Shown here piece after piece: positions 48,033 through 58,696 of a stretch of 64,000 nucleotides of DNA. The stretch spans positions 62,001 through 126,000 of the forward strand of contig NZ_JABFDG010000004.1 of NCBI RefSeq assembly GCF_013403955.1, written 5' to 3'. Numbering within the stretch: position 1 is the stretch's first letter; the number at the start of each line of letters is the position of its first letter. The notes beneath the pieces are model-generated. The model did not search any database. It was not told where the DNA came from and saw only the letters and a list, made by a program, of their open reading frames with translations. The stretch is from Winogradskyella vidalii (lineage in GTDB: Bacteria; Bacteroidota; Bacteroidia; Flavobacteriales; Flavobacteriaceae). Position numbers and translations under genes: made by a program.

Positions 48033-49412
48033 TTATAGGTCTTCAAATTTTTGTTTCATGGTAGGGTTGTTGTAGGTCAGTTTTTTGATGGTTAAATCTT
48101 CGGCTTTGTTGTTTGCTAAACGTAAGTTATTTACTGAGGATAGTAAATTGTCTTTGGTTTTTTGCAGGTGGTTCATGGTTTTATCTATCTCTTTGATGGC
48201 TTCCCCAAATTGACGACTGGCTAAATCGTAATTTCTTGCAAAACCGGTTTTAAAATCGTTTATTTTTTCTTCAAAATTAGTGATATCCACATTTTGATTC
48301 CGCATGAGTGTTAGTTCGGCTTTGTACTGTAGGGATTTCATGCCTGCATTACGCAGCAAGGATATGATAGGGATAAAAAACTGCGGACGTACCACGTACA
48401 TTTTATCGTATTTGTAGGAGACGTCTACAATCCCTGTGTTATAAAATTCGTTATCGGCTTCTAATAAGGATACTAATACGGCATATTCGCAGCCTTTTGC
48501 TTTTCGGTCTTTGTCTAGTTTGGCAAAGAAATCTTCGTTTTTCTTTTTGGTCGCGGTTTGGTCGTTTTCGTTTTTCATTTCGAACATAATAGAAATGACT
48601 TCGTTACCATTTATATCTTGTTCTTTGTAAATATAATCGCCTTTGGTACCGCCAGAGGCATCATTATCTTTTTCGAAATAGGCATTTTGAAAGGCGGTTG
48701 CTCGTAATTTATTGAATTCGGTTTCGCAGTGTTGCTCTAGCGTTTCGCCAATCATTTTGGTGGATAGCTTTTGCTTGTAATCTTTAAGGCGTTCTATTTC
48801 CTCTTCTTTTAGTTTTAAGGCTTCTTCTTTGTGTTCTAATTTATTTTTGAATTGTTCTACTAAGGACTTTTCTAAAAGTTCTTTTTCGGTGTCTTTGCTC
48901 TTTAAATCGTTTTTGAGCTGGTCTCTTTCTTTTTCTACCTCTCTAACGGCTGTAGACAGTTCTAATGTTTTTTGGATGTTGGTGTTTTCTATTTTAGCTT
49001 CTAAGGCTTTTATCTCGGCTTCTTTTTTAGATAATGCTTCGGCCGCATCCTTAACTGCATGAGATAATTCTAATGATTTTTGGGTTTCTGAATTTTGGAT
49101 TTTAGATTGTAAGTCTTGAATGAGTTTCTCTTTTTTAGAGACCTCATCGACCAATTGCGCTTTACTTTTGTGAGTTAACTCTTCTATTTCGCGCTGTTTT
49201 TGAGCTAATTGGCCTTGAAACTCATTTTTTAGTTCTGCGGCTTTTAATTGAATGGCTGCTTGCTTTTCTCTTTGCGCGACTTCTAAACGGTTGTTGACTT
49301 CCTCTTGAAATTGTTGGTCGCGCACTTGTTTTACAATGTCTGTATACACCGAATCGTCTACCTTAAATACTTCTTTACAGTTGGGACATTTTACCTCAGC
49401 GTTTTTACTCAT
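48033..49412 (-). CDS. DUF2130 domain protein
   Basis: A 459-residue protein. A zinc-ribbon-like CPNCKEVF lies at residues 9-16, a long coiled coil at about 35-215, then the DUF2130 domain (CETEFNKLRATAFQNAYFEK onward). Its KGDYIY and IMFEMKNE strands look like a PD-(D/E)xK nuclease core; this fold assignment is my inference. A helical C-terminus follows. It neighbours remnants of restriction and abortive-infection genes, which suggests a defence link, but the function is unproven. Confidence 0.8.
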   Translation of the reverse strand: MSKNAEVKCPNCKEVFKVDDSVYTDIVKQVRDQQFQEEVNNRLEVAQREKQAAIQLKAAELKNEFQGQLAQKQREIEELTHKSKAQLVDEVSKKEKLIQDLQSKIQNSETQKSLELSHAVKDAAEALSKKEAEIKALEAKIENTNIQKTLELSTAVREVEKERDQLKNDLKSKDTEKELLEKSLVEQFKNKLEHKEEALKLKEEEIERLKDYKQKLSTKMIGETLEQHCETEFNKLRATAFQNAYFEKDNDASGGTKGDYIYKEQDINGNEVISIMFEMKNENDQTATKKKNEDFFAKLDKDRKAKGCEYAVLVSLLEADNEFYNTGIVDVSYKYDKMYVVRPQFFIPIISLLRNAGMKSLQYKAELTLMRNQNVDITNFEEKINDFKTGFARNYDLASRQFGEAIKEIDKTMNHLQKTKDNLLSSVNNLRLANNKAEDLTIKKLTYNNPTMKQKFEDL

Positions 49413-49688
49413 AATGTTTGTTTTAAAATTCCTTATTAAAAGGGGGTATTAGGTTTGTGATGCTTTTGCATATTAATAAAATTTATTTATAATTATGCTG
49501 CTATTTTGCATTTCTTCTGGTATTATTTTAAGTCATGACCATGCAAAATAAACTATATGCAATTCTATTTAGATGTGAGGACTAATTGGTTACGTATACA
49601 GCCTATTTAAAGCAAAAGACACACCCTGGGACGCTGTGCTTAAGGGTAGCGTGGTGTGTACTGTTGATGCAAAAGTAATGCTTTTTCA
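49413..49688. other. Intergenic stretch
   Basis: No ORF or RNA family recognised. An interrupted inverted repeat (acacacc and acgct arms pairing with agcgt and ggtgtgt, about 49619-49659) is present; it has no T-tract. Confidence 0.4.
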
Positions 49689-49826
49689 TTAGGATGTTAG
49701 ATTAAAATGCGCTGTTAATGCACGCATTACTTCATTTAATGTCTACTGCTTACCATCTTCCAACAACTTTAGCATTGGTAGCATTATGGTTTGAAAGTCT
49801 GGTATGTCGTTTCTAAGATTGTTCAT
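49689..49826 (-). pseudogene. Remnant of an Mrr-type restriction protein N-terminus
   Basis: The minus-strand frame from ATG 49826 reads MNNLRNDIPDFQTIMLPMLK LLEDGKQ, then a TAG stop at 49743-49745, then TLNEVMRALTAHFNLTS in the same frame and two further stops. This matches the N-terminal winged-helix part of Mrr proteins (PDFQTLMLPVLK...DG...). The catalytic domain is gone. It starts 11 bases after the AbiH stop. Confidence 0.7.
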
Positions 49827-49836
49827 TTCGTTTTAA

Positions 49837-50969
49837 TTATTCTTCTATCTGAGGTATTGCACACCTCTCGTTAAACTCTATAATTTTTTGACGCATTAAT
49901 TGATTACTATTAAAATGCCTAGAGATATCCATAGTTTTAGTAGTAAACTCTGGTTCATCGTAATAATATATTTTTATTGATTTACAGTTATCATGCTCAA
50001 AGACCTCATTTAACAATAATCTATCTGATAGACCACATGAATGACCGTAAATAGCCACTTGATATTCGCCTGAGTTTAAAAACCTTAGTAAGTCTCGATA
50101 TTCGTATGCTTTATTATACTTAAACGATTTTATATTCTCAAAAAACCGATTATCATTTAAATCTTCAATGCCTTTGTAATCTTTGTCCATTTCATCACCA
50201 TAACCGAAAACAATTTCTTCTCTATCTATATCCCCATGAATATGAGACACAAAAGCATTTATATCGTGACCATATTTTTTAAAGTATTCATCTGGTAAGG
50301 TTAAAAGAATATTTGAAAGTGTTTTGGTATAATTAAAATTTAAAAAGTAGTACCTATCTGATTTAATTAAATGTTCATTTATAGGATAAATAACATCTCT
50401 TGGAACGATTGGACTAATAAATTGGTCAATATATTTCTGACTTACAGTTTTCTCTTTTGTTTTAGATATATCTAATTGGGTTAGATAGTCTTTCAATAAT
50501 TGTGTTAAGCAAACTAAATCTTTGTTGAGTGAATCTATTGATTTTATTGATTTACTTTCAAATTCCTGCTTTAATAACTTAAAATAAATCCCTTCAATAT
50601 CAACCCAACCTTTTATAGATTCTTCTAAAATTGCTTTTAGCAAATCAGATTAAATATAAACTGTTTAGAAGTGTTAAAAACATACTTCCTTATTTTTTCA
50701 TAAGTATTATTATCTCTTTTGAAATTTTCATTAAATCTTTTATTATCAGGAATTCTTCTAGTATAATAATGAGTAATTAGCTCATCATCGTTATGAAAAT
50801 ATTTATAAATTCCAGTATCACTTGTTACCCTATTAGACTCTAAAGCTTCAGTAATAAATTTATTAAAATACCAGAATAAAAAATCTTCATATGTTGTTTT
50901 TAAACCCAATGCTCTGTCAAAGCCATTACCGACTAGAAATAACTTATTTATAGTTTTTATACTTGCCAT
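49837..50969 (-). pseudogene. abiH: AbiH-family abortive infection protein split by a frameshift
   Basis: Two overlapping minus-strand frames form one AbiH protein. The 110-residue N-terminal frame (50637-50969) carries the signature LFLVGNGFDRALGLKTTYED. The 268-residue C-terminal frame (49837-50643, TTG start) carries GWVDIEGIYF, YYFLNFNYTKTL, HIHGDIDREEIVFGYG and YGHSCGLSDRLLL, all typical of AbiH. Together they give about 375 residues, the family's usual size. The break lies near 50638-50650 and is not at a homopolymer. AbiH proteins abort phage infection by an unknown mechanism. Confidence 0.82.
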
Positions 50970-50972
50970 ATT

Positions 50973-51143
50973 TTAACTGTTCTCTGCAATTTCAATTTCA
51001 TCCTCAGTTAACCCATACAACTCATAAACCATTTTGTCAATTGCTGCATCGGTTTGGTCAGTTTGGATTTGTAAGGCTTCTACAATTTGTTTTGCTCTAA
51101 GTTTAAGTTGCTGTTTAGTTACAGATACCTGATATAGTGCCAT
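50973..51143 (-). pseudogene. C-terminal fragment of a type IIG-like restriction-modification enzyme
   Basis: An open 56-codon frame begins MALYQVSVTKQQLKLRAKQ and ends DKMVYELYGLTEDEIEIAE plus NS. The VYELYGLTEEEI closing motif is typical of the C-terminus of Eco57I-type (type IIG) and PglX-like enzymes. Everything upstream (methyltransferase and nuclease) is missing. It ends 3 bases before the AbiH start, so AbiH probably once followed an intact restriction gene. It may still be translated. Confidence 0.6.
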
Positions 51144-51546
51144 TAGTAACTTTGATTTATTGAAAACTTAAAAGTAAGAATAACTATTGTTATTTGCTTA
51201 CTGATTTCCGTAATTACATTTTGTTTCGGTATTAGGAATCACCAACCCTTTAGCTTTGCCAGCGATATGGTCTTTAGCATTAACAGGCCTAAGATAATTT
51301 ACAGAAACGGCTTCTGCCTTGTTGATTATGGCCATTTCAGATGGTACTAGGTTGCCCCCCCTTTGTATGGCGCTATTGTAGATTGTAAAAAAACAAGAAC
51401 TTATAACTCCTGTAATTTTGGAAACACCCGCATTAGCTGAAGCTTCATCTTTTGGTTGTCGTCTTTCTGTATCCTCTCTTTTTTATAGACATAAGCTTGG
51501 CCTGAAAAAGAAGTATGCTTGGTTTGGTGTGCTTTTTAGTCCTTAA
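51144..51546. other. Intergenic stretch with a possible remnant frame
   Basis: A 45-codon minus-strand frame at 51198-51335 (MAIINKAEAVSVNYLRPVNA and on, ending CNYGNQ) is open but resembles no family I know. It may be the tail of a lost gene. The rest holds nothing recognisable. Confidence 0.25.
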
Positions 51547-52233
51547 TTAGTTAATACTAAAACTCCATGTTTGTCCAATTGTTTGGGCTCCGTTATTGTC
51601 TTTAACAATCACTTTCCAGTAATAAATTGTTTGTGAAATGGTATTTACATTTAAAAAATTATTCGTCTGGTTTTGACTAATTATATTTGTTGGAGGGTTT
51701 TCTGTTCCTAAATAAATATCAAACGTTAATGGATCTTCATCAACATCACTAGCTGACCATTCTAAAACAACACTTCCATCATTTACTTCTGTGTTTAAAG
51801 CAGGATTTATCAATTCTGGTGGAAAAGGTAGATGGTTAGAAACCCCATCTCCTTCAGTAATAAAACTATTTACTGATGAATAATCACTAGAAGCATTATT
51901 GGTATCAGTAGCCTTTACTCTCCAATAATACACAACACCTTTACTTAAAATGAAAAACTGTGATGTTAATGATACATTTTCTGTGAAGTCAATACTATTA
52001 AACTGATTGTCTGTTGAAACCTCTATGGTGTAATCTATGATATCTTCATTGATATCAGCAGATGCGTTCCACTGAAAATCAATACCATTTTCAATACATA
52101 ATAAATTATTTGATGGGTAAACCAAAATTGGCACTGTAGGCGCTTCATTACTATCTTCAGTTGTTGTTTCGTTATCGGATCCACCACATGAGCATAAAAT
52201 AAATAAACCCATCATGTACATAACTTTATTCAT
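51547..52233 (-). CDS. Lipoprotein with two fibronectin III-like domains
   Basis: A 228-residue lipoprotein (GLFILCSCGGSDN). Two FN3-like repeats span about residues 30-125 and 130-225, each with an FQW/LEW-x-ASxDxxED-type turn and a YYWRVKATD / YYWKVIVKD strand. It starts 3 bases after the stop of the giant surface protein gene and is probably cotranscribed with it. Confidence 0.8.
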   Translation of the reverse strand: MNKVMYMMGLFILCSCGGSDNETTTEDSNEAPTVPILVYPSNNLLCIENGIDFQWNASADINEDIIDYTIEVSTDNQFNSIDFTENVSLTSQFFILSKGVVYYWRVKATDTNNASSDYSSVNSFITEGDGVSNHLPFPPELINPALNTEVNDGSVVLEWSASDVDEDPLTFDIYLGTENPPTNIISQNQTNNFLNVNTISQTIYYWKVIVKDNNGAQTIGQTWSFSIN

Positions 52234-52235
52234 AA

Positions 52236-55200
52236 TTATAGTTTTAAAAGTTTTAAGATTACAGGATTTTCTAGGTGTACTTTCACAACATACATTCCAC
52301 TATTAACCTCATTAAGTTTTAATTGTAATTGACCGTCTGTAACCCTATAATTGTTTGATGATATTAATTTTTGATCTGAGGTGAATATATCTATAGTAAC
52401 ATTCTCTACTTCTAGTGGTAACTTAACGTAAAAGTTTCCATTTGTTGGGTTAGGATAGAGCATAACTTCATCTAAGATATCAATAGTTTTAAGCATAGAA
52501 CCCTCACAAGCTTTATCTGTTTTTACCTCAATAACGTCACCATGGTTAACGTCTAATGAGAACGATGTTGATAACGATTCCTCTATATAGAGCTGGTCAT
52601 TAATGAATACAGAATAAGGCGCTGATCCTCTGTCGATATCTATTGAAACCACTCCAGAATCTACAGCGTATCTTCCAGAAATAGTTTCTGATTCCATTAA
52701 TTCTATCGCATAACATTGCACATATGAAATCTCTGGTACTGACACACACAACTCATAATTATTTGGTGATAAACCATCAATTATTAAAGTCTCAGTGAAA
52801 TGATATTCAACATCATTAATAGTCGCTAAATAGTTATACGCTTCAATAGCTGAAATTATAACTTGACCATTATTTAGGCCTGGACAAGTCTCACTTATTA
52901 CTTCAACATCAATATTGTTTATAGGAAGTGATGTTGAATTAATATTAACATTTAAAATAGCTTCTTCTCTTGATCCTGAATTTTCATTTGTTACTCTAAC
53001 TTTTACTAAACCGAGTTCTCCTGTTCCCCAATTGATACTATTTACATTATTGTTTGCACTATAATCTTGGTGTCCGGATACAAACCAATCGTATCTTAGT
53101 TCTGTATTTAATTCTGTTGAATATTCTATATCCATTGCATACTCATCTACGTCTTGGTCTCCTAGAATTGTAGGATTGAAGTTCTCATCAACAGTAACAG
53201 TAATCTCTTTTGCAGTTCCACTACCACAATCATTGAAAGGGGTTACAGTTATCTGGTAGGTGCCAGCACTGTTCCAAAAAACTTGGGCCTTATGTCCTGT
53301 ATTATTAATTTCATTATCTCCAGAAACCGTCCAAGTATAATTAAAATCATAATTATTGGGTACACTAAATTCTACTAAACTTTGGCTATTAACATGTGTA
53401 TCTCCTAATATATAACCCGTTGTTGTTGGCGCACCTTTTTTGTCTATTTCTATAAATGTTTCATCGCCAACCACATAAGCTTTCTCCGTAGTAAAATGTA
53501 CATCTTCAATATCGCCACCATGATAAATCGTTGTCCAACTCGCTCCTGCATCATTAGATTTAAACACCATACTTTCAGAAACGGCATACCATTCTACTTC
53601 ATTAATAGCATGTAGAAACTTAATGTCCTGACCTAAGTTGATATATGTTCTTTCCCATGTGTCGCCTCCATCAATAGTTTTTAATAATCCTGCTGAAGAT
53701 CCTGAGAAACCGATATCATTTAGAATATAAGTAGAATACACATGCAGATATGAGTCTACGGGTTCTAATGGGACTTGTGACCATGTGTTTCCGCCATCTA
53801 AAGTTCTAAACATTCCTTCATTGATGGTACCAACATAACCTTCATTTTCATTTTTAAAAAACAAATCAACTCCATAAGAAGCATTTGTATTAACGTTAAG
53901 CCAGTTCAATCCACCGTCGGTACTTTTATAAACCCCTGACCCATATGACGCAGCAAAAATAGTTGACTCATTGATAAAGAAAAGCTCTCTAAAATAAATT
54001 GATGAACTAAGAGTTGTCCATGTTTCCCCAAAGTCTTCACTTTTGTAAACATTATTTTGACCTAGCAAGTATACATGGTCGCTAATAACTTCTACTTGAT
54101 AAATATTTTCTTCTGGTGGTATAACTTCTAACCAAGTTACACCTCCGTCTATAGATTTTGCTGCTAAATCATCACCAAAAACGTATTGAATTGTTTCATT
54201 AGAAAATACAGCTAAAAGCGGTGAGGACCTTAATGAGAGGTAAGACTTATTTTCCCAATCATTATTAAGTTCTTTTGTATGAATAATATGCCCTGTATTA
54301 ATGCCAGAGCAGCATGACGTACCATGACCAACCAAACATGCCGTTTCGTTATTGTTAAAACTTACCGCCTGAAAACCACTGTAATAATACTCTATATCCT
54401 CAACAACCCATGTTTCTCCTCCGTCTATTGTTTTGGACAAAGCCCCCTCTGTTAAGGCATATCCTAAATTTTCATCTTGGAAAAAAATTTCAGTAATGCT
54501 TGAACCATATTGTATTTCGCCCATTAAGGTCCATGAATCTCCACCATCAATCGTTTTTATTATTTTTCCATTGTTTGTGGAAATAAACCCCGTTAAATCA
54601 TTCACAAAAAAGACATTTCTAAAATTTGTACCAAAACCTAAACTCCCTATATCTAAGTCAACCGTTTCCCAAGATTCACCGCCATCTAAAGTGACAATCA
54701 AATTCTCAGAATCGCCAACAACGAATCCTTTAGAATTATTAATAAAAAAAACAGAATTAATATCAAAATAGCCAATATTCTTTTGTTTCCAGTAATACCC
54801 ACCATTCGTTGTCTTGTAAAATTTTCCATCATTCCCAAACACAAAACCATTATCTGAATCTATGAAGTATAGATTATTAGGATATGGATATGATGTATTG
54901 GGTAAATTGAGAGCAAACCATGTCTCACCAGCATCCTCTGTTTTAAAAAAATTATCTCCCATTGCATACCCTATAGTACTACTTGTAAATTGAAGCGTAT
55001 ATAAGTGACTCTGTATGTCATTTCTAATTTTTCTCCAAGAATTACCAGCATCATCTGATTTTAAAATGACACCATGGCTTCCAACAGCAACGACATGTTG
55101 ATTATCTATGAACTCAACATCATTTAAGCCAAAGCCAATATTATTAACTTCCATGGCGCAATCTAAGAGAATAGGATCTTCAGTAACATTTATAATATTT

Positions 55201-57198
55201 ATTATAATATCGCTCTCGATGACTTCACTTGTGGTAGTATTGATTGCTTTTATCCTTAAGACATAAGTGTTTTTCTGTTCAAAATTAAAAGCATAATTAG
55301 ATTTTAACTCATTATTTTCGATGACGAAATATTGATTATCAGTATCGTTGTCTTCTGAGTTTAATTGAAAATTAAAAGTATCATTACTGTTGGGTACACT
55401 TAATGCTCCAACAAGTGAATTGACTGCAGCATCTTCAATTACTGAATTATTATCAATGTGAATTAGAAAATCATTTGTGTTAAAATCGATTTCCTTATTG
55501 AGGCTAATGTCTTCATTGTTACTTTGTGCAATTTCATTTTCAGCAAATCCAATTAAATCTATTTGAAAATTAGGCGTTTTAATATCATTGCTTAACATAC
55601 TTAAGGTCCCTTTTTTTTAAACCTTCTGTGCTTGGGTAAAAAGAAATATCAAAATTAGATTCGTTCCCAGGCTCTATAACTTGAGAAAAATTTCCATCAG
55701 GATTTTCACCTGAAACATTACTCAATATTTGTCCATCTATATAAAAATCTTCGCCTATAACTTTTATATTGGAAAAAACAAGATCTTTATTTCCAATGTT
55801 TTTAATACGAATTGTTTGTTTAACAACACTATCTATTTTTGATTCAAAAGAAGTATTACTATTAGGTTCTATGACTGAGTAACCCATTTTTACCTCGATT
55901 ATAGGGTTTGAATCCGTTGTAAAAAGCGCCTTACTATTTTGATATTGAGATTTAAAATAAACCTTATTACTGTCCGCTTTAAAACTAAAAAGATTGTCAT
56001 AGGTCGGGTTTTCAATACTTAAATCCGATATTTTTTGAGTGTTAGTCTCAGACCCATCCGTAGACCATAATTTTTGGCTGCTTGTAAAAAACAATAAATC
56101 GTTTAAAACAATAAAACCCGTAGAATTATTAACTGAAACATTAGACACCTGTACAGTTCCACTTGCTGTACCATCAGATTTCCATAGCGTATAATTATTT
56201 TGGGACCCCGAATTAAAATATAATTCATTTTGATACGCTATAAAATTTGAAATATTTGATTGATATAAATAAGTCGTCCAATCGAAGCTTTTAACAACTG
56301 TAGTTCCGGCGTATGTTCCATCTGTTTTCCAAAGTTGATCAATATCATCGTCTGAATTAAAATCTGTGGTTATTGAAAAATAGACCTCACTTCCAACTTG
56401 AGTTAGATTGTAAATTTCAATATCACCATATTGAGGCCGTGTATATTCTTGAAGCAAGATAGGATTTCCACTAGCACCTAATTTATAAATTCTAATGCTT
56501 TGATTATTTGAGGTGTTTGTGGTAAGATATAATTCATCATTAAATGAATTTAATCGATTTATTGTATAGTAATCATCTATTGATAATTGATTGAAAGTAT
56601 TGTTTCCATTGTATTCAATTAAACCATTAGGGCCATAACTTAACTTAAAATATAGTTTATTGTTAGCTGTTACTAATTGTGAAATGCTAATTCCATTTCC
56701 GTCATAGACTTTAACCGTACCTTCTTCAGTACCATTAGTTTTCCATATTTGAAAACCTGCTCCGGCATAGTTATCAGTTGCTGTAAAATAAAGCTCATTA
56801 TTATAAATTGTAAAATCGTTTGGATTAGAACTTGCACCAAATACTGTGTGAATATTTTTTACCATTATAGTTCCTTGCTCTGTACCATCCGTTTTCCATA
56901 ATTCACGTCCAAATACGCCATCATGAGCGGTAAAATAAACTTCATTATTATATATAAAAAGTTGATTAGGTGAGCTAGAAGACAACGTATTAATGTCCTT
57001 AATTAAAACAGTATTGTTATTAGCTCCTTCTGTTTTCCATAATTCAACGCCATGAATACCGTCATCAGCTACAAAAAAGGATTGTTCACCGTTGGAAATA
57101 AATTCATTAATAGAATTAAAATCCTTGACAAAGGTTTGGCTACTACTCAAATAAAAAAAGAATAATAATGTGATTGTGAAGACGCATTTTATTTTCAT
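52236..57198 (-). pseudogene. Giant T9SS surface protein: ELWxxDGT, choice-of-anchor D, YCF48-type repeats, split by a frameshift
   Basis: Two minus-strand frames (55585-57198, 537 residues; 52236-55598, 1120 residues) appear to be one gene. The upstream frame has a signal peptide, ELWKTDGTEQGTIMVK-type repeats, and a choice-of-anchor D domain that stops at STEGLKKRDLKYVKQ. The downstream frame begins MLSNDIKTPNFQIDLIGFAE, the missing end of that same domain, then cadherin-like, many DGGxTW propeller repeats (about 150-700), PKD-like domains and a T9SS tail (VMLYPNPTNGNFYV). The frames meet at an A8 run (55611-55618). Removing one A joins them as GLKKGTLSMLSND, giving about 1,650 residues. 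Confidence 0.8.
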
Positions 57199-57309
57199 AG
57201 TAAAAAAATCAGAATTAAGACAAATTTAACAATTGAAAACGGTTTTCAGATTAAAAACAGCATATAAAAAAGACTATTGACACCTTTTGTATTTGTTTCG
57301 CTTTGCTTC

Positions 57310-57345
57310 ACAAAAAAAGCCCTGCATTGCTGCTGGGCTTGAGGT
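57310..57345 (-). terminator. Terminator of the 57.4-kb lipoprotein gene
   Basis: An aagccc/gggctt stem with inner GC pairing (57317-57340), followed by T7 on the minus strand. Confidence 0.7.
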
Positions 57346-57415
57346 TGTTTGTGGGCTTGATTTAAGCTACGAGCCACAGTAAGTGATTTATTAACCTCAA
57401 TTATTATTCAATTAA

Positions 57416-58270
57416 TTAAAAGGAATGGGTTTGCTCTTCAATGCTAGACGTATCATTAGTATTATTGTAGGTATACACCACTTCATATCTTGAATCCGTA
57501 CAATAGTACAATTCTCCGAGATACTCACTTGTAATGAGAGTTTCAACGCCATTTTCTATGGCTACACTTATATCATAGATAATAATATCTTTATCTAAAA
57601 TAGCAGGGTTAAAATCTAATAATTCTAACTTAACAGAAATCACATCTCCTGTTAGTTCTACAACTTCATGAATTTGGTAGCCTGATTCTTGAGAATAATT
57701 CTGAGTATATACTTCTTCTCCATCGGATAAAAAAGTGAGTTTTACATTGATATTGTCTTCCGTTGAGGATAAACCATAGCAACTAGAACCCCAACCCGAG
57801 TTTAAAACATTACCGGTATCAAAAGCGACTATCCTTACCCCATCATCAGGGGTTTCATAATTAGCAGCTCCTTCCCTAAAATAATCTCCATCGTAAGCTT
57901 CCTCACCAGTTACGCCAGTAGATTGAAACTCTACTACATTATCATTAATATAAACCACTTTTTGAACAAAAGTTAAGCTTACTCCTTCAGGAAAAACCAT
58001 AGTCATAATATCTCCTTCAAAACTAAAAGTACCTGTTTCGCTGTCGTAGTTATTACTTCCATCAACGCCATCCCAAAAAGAATAGGTTACATTACCATTA
58101 GAATTGAATGTAAAAGAATTGTTCCAGGAAGGGTTATTATTAGGGTTATCAAAAAACCATTTTCCTAATATCTGTGATTGCTCATCATTTAAACTGTTAT
58201 CGTTATCCTCTGTGGAACACGCTGTAAATAAAAAAATAGCTATTAATGCTAAAAATATAGTCCTCATCAT
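57416..58270 (-). CDS. Lipoprotein with lipocalin-like N-terminal domain
   Basis: A 284-residue lipoprotein (FLFTACSTEDND, Cys18). Residues about 30-135 look like a lipocalin-like stress-response barrel (ILGKWFFDNP, FTFNSNGNVTYSFW, ETGTFSFEGDIM), while the C-terminal half (about 140-284) is a separate beta-rich domain. No ligand is predicted. It is transcribed alone between two terminators. Confidence 0.72.
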   Translation of the reverse strand: MMRTIFLALIAIFLFTACSTEDNDNSLNDEQSQILGKWFFDNPNNNPSWNNSFTFNSNGNVTYSFWDGVDGSNNYDSETGTFSFEGDIMTMVFPEGVSLTFVQKVVYINDNVVEFQSTGVTGEEAYDGDYFREGAANYETPDDGVRIVAFDTGNVLNSGWGSSCYGLSSTEDNINVKLTFLSDGEEVYTQNYSQESGYQIHEVVELTGDVISVKLELLDFNPAILDKDIIIYDISVAIENGVETLITSEYLGELYYCTDSRYEVVYTYNNTNDTSSIEEQTHSF

Positions 58271-58696
58271 TTATTTGTTATTGTTTGATTAATTTTAAAA
58301 CTTCTACCCTTAAAAACCTTCTTTTAAATGTATGAATTTACTGACCTTTAGTAAGGGGTGAAATTAAGCTATTAAAACTATCTTTAATTATATTATGAGC
58401 ATAAATATGTGGTTAAGGATATAGATTTTTAGTCCTTATACTTAATTAAACAAAATCAGTAGAATCTGCCTTTAATGCTAGTAAAAAAAAGAAATGTTAT
58501 TGATAAAATAAAAATTGTCTATCGATGGACTATATAAAATGTAGCAACAACTCATTGAAATAAATATACCAAAAAAGCCTCAACATTGCTGTTGAGGCTT
58601 TTTTGGTCGCACCTATATTTAAACTAATTAGAATAGAGCATTATTTACTCACAAATCGTATTAATTAGTGTAGGCATCTATAAAAAACATCAAAAT
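58271..58696. other. Intergenic stretch
   Basis: No gene seen. It holds the terminator at 58571-58604; the part next to 58270 should contain the promoter of the lipoprotein gene. Confidence 0.5.
58571..58604. terminator. Bidirectional terminator
   Basis: A 15-bp perfect stem (58571-58585 with 58590-58604) with a TTGC loop; A/T runs make it work on both strands. It lies 93 bases after the sugar porter stop. Confidence 0.92.
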
